Source: Lunularia cruciata
Lineage: Eukaryota; Streptophyta; Marchantiopsida; Lunulariales; Lunulariaceae
Reading direction: 5' to 3'
Length of the DNA stretch: 64,000 nt
Assembly: GCA_948567375.1 (NCBI GenBank)
Contig: OX419755.1
Coordinates: 30,757,001 to 30,821,000 of the forward strand
The notes under the pieces were generated by a model, which was not told the origin of the DNA, ran no database searches, and worked only from the letters and a program-made list of their open reading frames with translations. Positions 58,299 through 64,000 of this stretch are shown here, piece after piece. Each line of letters opens with the position of its first letter. Position 1 is the stretch's first letter. The translations under genes were made by a program, and so were the position numbers.

Positions 58299-59110
58299 GT
58301 ATACCAGCTTGGAGCCTTCTTTTGGAGTAGACTTGGAAAAATCCGTAGTCGATCCGTGGAGTCATGTTCCTTGTTGGCAAAGGAAATGACTTCGCATTCC
58401 TTGATGAATTTGTCAAGATCTTTGTCTTGCTCTGTACCTTTATACTTCTGATAAGCATGTTGGGTTACGGGTAACAAAGACATCATTTGGTGCGGTGGAT
58501 TTGGTTGTGGTAAGTTTGAACTTACGGGAACCAAAGAGCTACTTGGTATGGATGCCGTGTTGTCTGCCCACGGGTTCAAATTCGTCAAGTTCAAATTCGT
58601 CAAGTTCAAATTGGGGTCTTCTTCAAAAATTTCTTCTTCTCTGGTTGTGTCGACTTCAACCCGATCAGAAGTAAGAGGTTCCACAACTTCAATCTGGTCT
58701 TTGAACCTTCTTCAGGATAACCGGGGAATAGTTCGTACTAGATGCTGACACTCTTCTTCCGTAAGGGTTTGTGCTATCTTTTCTCGAACAAACTTCTTAA
58801 TGAAATCGACTTCCTTTACAGCTTTAGGGGAAGTCGATGTACTGGGTCATAGCACGTATGTCTGCCTGCTCGAGTCTTTCTTTTTTGTGGAAGACGGGGA
58901 TGAAAAGTGGCCTTGCCACCCTCCTTCACGTCTCTTTTGGTCAAGAAGTGCTAGAAGCTCTGTTCGTGCAGAGCTTCTTGCACTTCGTGAAGGAGTTGAA
59001 AGTCCAACGCTTCTCGTTTGATTTTGTTCAAAGTGGATGGGACTTTCAAACGTTCATCTTCTTCACGCTGCAATGCTCATCTTTGAGCTCTCTCTTCCCG
59101 TTGTTCTCTC
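58299..59110 (-). pseudogene. Element A gag N-terminal region
   Basis: Frame 58684-58268 reads EVDTTREEEIFEEDPNLNLT with a short duplicated NLT-NLNLT unit, then TQHAYQKYKGTEQDKDLDKF, IKECEVISFANKEHD and RIFPSLLQKKAPSWY, resembling the start of an Athila/Tat capsid. Upstream, from 59110, are Glu/Arg-rich pieces (LLREQREERAQR, LQREEDERLKVPSTLNKIKR). It is cut at 58299 by element B. Confidence 0.7.
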
Positions 59111-59181
59111 AATAAAGACATTCGTATTGCATTGACACCTTGTTTTGAATTTGGCTTTGTATTCTTCCACTTCCAAGATTT

Positions 59182-59202
59182 GTATCCCTGGCAGTTGCGC
59201 CA
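59182..59202 (-). promoter_or_regulatory. Primer-binding site of element A
   Basis: Minus strand TGGCGCAACTGCCAGGGA, seven bases inside the 5' LTR end. It matches the tRNA-Asp type site (TGGCGCCGTTGCCGGGGA) at 14 of 18 positions, the class used by Athila-like elements. The exact tRNA is uncertain. Confidence 0.7.
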
Positions 59203-59209
59203 AAAATCA

Positions 59210-62200
59210 TGTGACAACTCGGCAAGTAAAGTTCGTTCCCGCAGAGATACTATTCAGAAATGTCCAAATACAAAGTCAAAAGTCACATTGCAGTTCTTCT
59301 TGGTTTCTTCTTTAATCTCTCAGGTAGAAACTACACCCAGAAGAGAGTAACAAGCTCACAATCTTGACAACTTGTCACGAATACACACACACATAATCAC
59401 AACATAGCAAATTCTGTCCAAACAACTCTTGATTGTGATGATTCAAATTCTCCCGAAGACGGCACTTCACTACAAAGCACGATTTCACCTCAAAATTGTG
59501 TTCCACCCCTCCACTGAAGGCACAACTTCCTCAATCAAAATTGCTTCACATCAACTTTGTGATGCACTCACAAATGCAAAATACTACCAATACTACAATT
59601 CCTCTTAGATTTGTCAAGGCATTGCTCCGATGCACTTCACTCAGGATCAAACACACAGAATGAAGATCAAGGCTGCAGATTCCAACATCCATAGACACAC
59701 TGACTTGCTCTTTGGAATTCTCCACACACTCACAACTACAAACACAAAACTGACAATTGGAATTAGGCTTAAGCGACAAGCATTGAGAACAACACTTCGC
59801 TTTATCTATTTTCAGAAATATGAATACTAAATAACATAAGACTGCAAATGCTCCCCTTAAATACTGAAGCAAATGGCAGACCTGCCTACCTAAGCACCAC
59901 TTCCTAACATCTTTTACTACCTGCAGATCCCAAGTGACAATCTATCTCGTTATATCTACCTCTTCCTATCTCAAAATCGATACTTATCGCAATCCGATGT
60001 CTACCTCATCATCGGCTTCCAAACCCAATGATCTTCTTAATACTTCTCCTTCTCTGGGTATAGCTAATTCTACCAATTCCTTCACTAATTCTATGACTTC
60101 TACGCTAGGAACTACAATTGAACTCAGGAGTGACTTATCTAACTCTCTATCTCCTGACCCACTCTTCTCTATTGTGTCAATTATCAAGTGTGATGACACT
60201 TGAATTCCTATTTCTGCGACATCGGGTTTCTTCTCCATTGTCACACTATTCCAAATCTTTTCTAACTTCGAATTGACTAAATCTAGTCTAAGACTAACAT
60301 TGTTCTCTATGTCTAACATTTTCCTATCTACGCGTTCTCTCAATTGGATCAACAAGGTGTTCATGTCCACATCCTTGGGTGTTCTCTTCCAAGTTTCCTG
60401 CACAAGTAACTTCAACTCATGTAGGCGGGCTTCTTCCAATCTCCCATCTGCCTTTGTGCTTAAGATTGCCCTCAACTTCCCTGCAGCTTCTCCCACTGAT
60501 TCCGATGCATATCCTCGAGAGCGCTCTACCTTCAACTCCTCACGATACATCTTCAACTCGTCTTCGTAGTCCGCAGTGAGCATCTTTTTCTCCTCTGCAT
60601 ACTGCATGCTTTGCCTTTCCGCGCTCCTGACAAGTTCTCATAATCGTTCCTCTTCTCCTTGCCTGGCTGCCAACTCTCTCTGGCATGCTTGATCTTTCAC
60701 CGCTGCACTCTTCTTCAAACTATCCAACTCCTGCTCCATTATGATGGTCATCGCCTTCAAATGAACATTCTCGATGCGCACATCACTCATTTCCTCCTTC
60801 ATCTTGCTGAGCCACATTGCCTATTCCATTAATTCTCCGACTTGCCTTTGCAATTCTTTTTCTTTTACTTCACAGCTTTCTTGTAACATGGTAAGCGTCT
60901 TCTTTGTCAAGTCTTCCTCCCTCCAAAGTTCTTCCACTTCCTCACTTCTTCGGACTTGTTGCTCTTGCAACTCCTTCACTTCACTCATCAAATACATCAC
61001 TACCTGCAACTTGTTCATCCCCTTCTTGTGATCTTGGGGAATTACCTTCCAATGATCCTTTAGTATCTCCAGCAAGGGTGTGACCACCTTTGTCAAATAC
61101 AATATCCCGCCGAAGTTCTCTTCCTCTTCATCGCCATCTTTGTCTTGAGTCTTCTCCTCCCTCATCGTCTCCTTCATCCAAAGTCGTGATCTTTGTATCT
61201 TCATTGTTTTGGTACTTTCTTCGTCTGGGCCTCTTGGACTTGGCCTCGCGAGATTCTCCTCTTTCTCTTTTGGTCTTGACTTGTTTACCACCATTGCTTG
61301 ACAAGCCTCACTGACCGCCACCGATTGCTGAACTTCTGGCTCCCCATCGCTATTCCTCCTAGACTCCTCACTTTTTAAGGTGAGCTTCTCTTCTTCAGAT
61401 TCCTCCTCTTATGACTTGGTTTTTTCCTCAGACTCTGATCCCGATGATGCATCTTTTATGATCTTCATAGTCTTTAAAATCAGCCGCCGAGTCTTTCTTT
61501 GCGTGGGAGACGACCTTGCTTCTTCGGGTTTGCCACATTTCTTTGTCTTTGGACAGGTAATTTCTTTGACCTTCCACTATCTGATCTTCAAGAAGTATTC
61601 ATCATTTGCTTGAAGATGCAGTATATACTGGCGCTCTTCCTTGTCTACTTCCTGTCGTAAATCTGGATACATGTGAGATCCCATACAATGACGCTCCTCT
61701 CTGATCAGCAGATTCAGTCCAAAGTAGAAATGTGGTGCGAACGGTGCAAAGTAATGCGGTGGCAAGCCTGTTTGCCAATTAACCACCATCTTCCTCGTTT
61801 GGTGGTGAAAGCACTTCACCCAATTCATTGGAACTCATGCAAACATCTGATGGAAGAATACGGCTTGCTGCATGTTCATGGAGGTGGTTTGTTTTGGCTT
61901 GAACATGGCCATCATTGCCCCCACAATGCTTCTTTGGATCGGATCCCGATAGGACTCCACCTTGTATCCATTCGTTGTTCTTGGAGCAAAAAACAAGTTG
62001 CGGATCTCCGATGTCTCCTTTGCAGCATCACACTTCCGATAGAAGGTGATCCCCGTCTGCTCTCCTGGTTCCCTCCCCAAGACTAACCTCCAATCTGACT
62101 CAGTCCATTGAGCCGGATTGCCTTACTTCCCTTCCACCTCGGGACCCCCCTCACAATTACTGGCAGTGATCTCTGCCATCACTCCCGGGAAACTGAAATT

Positions 62201-62888
62201 CCAATTCCATGCTAAAAATGTAATACGAAGTCTATTCAAGACTTCAATTCTAGCTACTACATCTACTTTTTGGATTGCAAAACCTCGCACCGCCAGCGCA
62301 TTGGCCACCTTCTTTGCCATGATCTGTTCTCTTGTTCTAGGATGCTTGAAGATGAGACCCTTTCTTAGACAAGACACTCTAACTCCCTCGGGGTTTCAGA
62401 AAATCTCACTCTTGATGGGCTTTCGGACACACATTACTGCAGGATGACTACTCAAAGGGATTGGAAATTTACTCGGAACATTCAACTTTTCCTTGCACAG
62501 TTGCAATTTTATATTACCCTCAATCACAGTCATTCTTCAGTCAATTTCAACTTCAAATTTCTCTCTTCTGCGTGCAAATCCTGGTCACTATCAAGACATG
62601 CTTCTTTTGCCCCCACCGTTTCTTGAAATGTACTTTCTTGCCATGTACCAAGGTTGTTAAACGGTCTTGGTCTCTCATGCGCCCCTTCAACCCGAAGATG
62701 GTGATCTTTGGACTTTTTCCATCATATTCCTCTTCCGAGTACCTCCATCATCGGATCCAATGTCATCTTCTTTGGATGTCCTCCAAAGTTAGTTTTGTCC
62801 ATTCTTCATTTGCAATTTGACTTTCAGTGCTTACTTCTTCTCTTAAATACAACTAAACATAGAAAAACAAAAAAATGTGGGTACCACA
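59210..62888 (-). repeat. 5' LTR of element A (3679 bp)
   Basis: Same ends and same internal ORF as 40615-44295. It abuts the primer site on its 3' side. Its 5' side at 62888 meets the RT of another A copy exactly at the LTR terminus. The TATA-like TATTTAAG (complement at about 59860) again lies downstream of the ORF. Confidence 0.85.
59984..62377 (-). pseudogene. U3-encoded coiled-coil ORF, 5' LTR of A
   Basis: Best continuous C-terminal copy: 60607-59984 is open for 207 codons (ERSRGYASESVGEAAGKLRA, ARLHELKLLVQETWKR, RVDRKMLDIENNVSLRLDLV, ending VDIGLR). 61321-60821 is open for 166 codons (EVKELQEQQVRRSEEVEELW). The N-terminus starts near 62377 (MSCLRKGLIFKHPR, then MAKKVANALAVRGFAIQ). The breaks are at different places than in the 3' LTR copy, so the parent probably had one open frame of about 780 codons. 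Confidence 0.8.
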
Positions 62889-64000
62889 CTACTTGATCTA
62901 AAATTGTATTGGTAAAAGGCAAGGGATGATGATCCTTCCTTGTGACTGTGTTCAACTTCTGGAAGTCTTGGCACACTCGGATCTTCCTTGTTTTCTTTTT
63001 TGGGACAATGACAATGGGGGAAACCCATTCACTGCTTAAGATAGGGAAGATGATTCCGGCTCCTAAGTACTTGTTGATTTCATCTTTCACCAAAAGCGAG
63101 TACTTTGGGTTCAGGCGATATTGTCTCTGCCAAACCGGAACTGCACCTTCAACCAGATCAATCAAGTGTTCTCCAAATTCTTGTGGAATACCTGGCATTT
63201 GATCAATAGACCAGGTGAAAACATCCTGGAATTCTATGAACAGTGCAGTGTATCCTGCCAACTCCTCTGAAGTGACTGGCTTCAAAATTTTTAAAGTTTT
63301 TCCTTCAGTCAATACAACATCTTTACAGTCATTGGGGTTGATGACTCCTTCAACGTGGCTTACTTGGCTTAACCCGAGGCGAGCTGCCATCAAACCCCCT
63401 TCCTCCAAGTCAGGTTCACCCAAGGCGAGGTCATATAGATCTTTGTCTTTGACATCCACCTCGTAGCATTCCAAATAGTTAACTTGGACTACGTCTTCGG
63501 ATTTGTCTGAGGACAAAGACAATGAGTCTTTGGATTTGTCCTCCTCTTCCAACAAACTTGTTTCCCCAAAGTGGGGAACTTTCATCCAACTCACAATCAC
63601 CAACTTCTGATCTTTGGACGAAATGTCCTTGAATCTTAACTTCTGCTGATGCCAATCCACCACAACTTGGGCACTATACAACCAGGGTCTTCTGATCAAC
63701 AGAGGGTAACCAGTCTTTGTCACTGGTTGCAACACAATGTAGTTCAACTTGAAGGGCACCCCTCCAATGATCATGGTTATATTTGACAGCATGCCCAAAG
63801 GCCGTCTTCTGGTTTGGTCTGCAAATTTCAAAACTTGGGTTGTTGGCTCAAACGTATGGTACCCGAGTCAATTTGCAATATCTTTGGTCATGACGTTCAC
63901 ACCGGACCCCGAATCAATGGGTATTGATGTGATCATGCACCCTGTAATCTCCGTGTCTACCTCGAGAGATCCCAAATCTTCTTGTTCAATACGATAGATA
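62889..64000 (-). pseudogene. Second A-family copy: protease and RT start
   Basis: A long open frame (63831-62889) runs FADQTRRRPLGMLSNITMII, FKLNYIVLQPVTKTGYPLLI, VSWMKVPHFGETSLLEEEDK, VWQRQYRLNPKYSLLVKDEI, SPIVIVPKKKTRKIRVCQDF and HHPLPFTNTILDQV. It then stops at the LTR boundary of element A. It matches 47400-48500 in order and wording. The rest of its pol is absent at this place, and the protease continues past the window end. Confidence 0.85.

Larger units (their letters stand above)
40615..62888 (-). mobile_element. Giant-LTR Athila/Tat-like element A (with nested B)
   Basis: Minus-strand element with a 5' LTR 59210-62888 (3679 bp) and a 3' LTR 40615-44295 (3681 bp), both TGTGGTACC...TTGTCACA. 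The primer site is at 59182-59202 and the polypurine tract at 44296-44308. Order: gag, protease, RT, RNase H, integrase without chromodomain. RT motifs GYNQV, MPFGLCNAPATFQRMM and VEVFIDDFFVFG point to the Athila/Tat (OTA) branch. The interior is interrupted by element B (48894-58298) and by a solo B LTR (46400-47148). The outer flanks do not match (GTCTC and CTACT on the plus strand), so the two LTRs may come from a recombination. Confidence 0.8.

Overview
The window looks like a transposon-dense stretch of a land-plant nuclear genome. One spliced, apparently intact host gene sits in a sea of nested, decayed retrotransposons. The gene has short GT-AG introns and encodes a plant-type MCRS1/FHA protein, and the mobile DNA is mostly Ty3/gypsy with chromodomain and Athila/Tat-like lineages. 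I cannot name the species. Gene spacing, an abundant non-LTR RT family and a PHD-bearing gypsy element would fit a large-genome seed-free plant, but that is a weak inference.

Layout. 0-8 kb holds gag relics, LTRs of three families and a decayed non-LTR copy (E2, minus strand). 8.8-22.1 kb is a four-layer nest. A non-LTR element (E1, 8.8-11.64 and 21.71-22.1 kb) was split by a chromodomain Ty3 element (D, 11645-21709, near-perfect target duplication). D in turn received a solo 691-bp LTR (C2) in its integrase and a solo 3.78-kb giant LTR (family A) between protease and RT, with a 4/5 target duplication. 22.1-31 kb is the host island: MCRS1-like CDS, nine coding exons from 24116 to 30073, 1171 residues, all splice phases consistent. 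31-39 kb is AT-rich decayed DNA with minisatellites, another E copy (E3), an LTR (C3) and two large inverted repeats. 39.0-40.6 kb is the 3' end of a gypsy pol (F) carrying a PHD finger. 40.6-62.9 kb is a minus-strand Athila/Tat-like element (A) with two LTRs of 3681 and 3679 bp. Its pol carries a solo LTR of family B, and its gag/protease region carries a nearly complete chromodomain element B (48.9-58.3 kb) with four blocks of tandem repeats between the chromodomain and the polypurine tract. 62.9-64.0 kb is pol of a second A-family copy.

Most unusual system. Each giant A LTR contains a long reading frame (about 2.4 kb; a globular N-terminal part, an acidic/lysine-rich middle and a long coiled coil). 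It lies upstream of a conserved TATA-like box, so it is in U3. In genomic RNA it would occur once, downstream of integrase and the polypurine tract, the position of an env-like gene but encoded inside the LTR, as retroviral sag is. The ORF recurs in both LTRs, in the solo LTR at 16.0-19.8 kb and as a relic at 4.9-6.7 kb.

All mobile-element ORFs here carry stops or frameshifts. The only gene I regard as a functional host gene is the MCRS1-like one. Lengths, target duplications and exon phases were counted by hand; percent identities are by-eye estimates.
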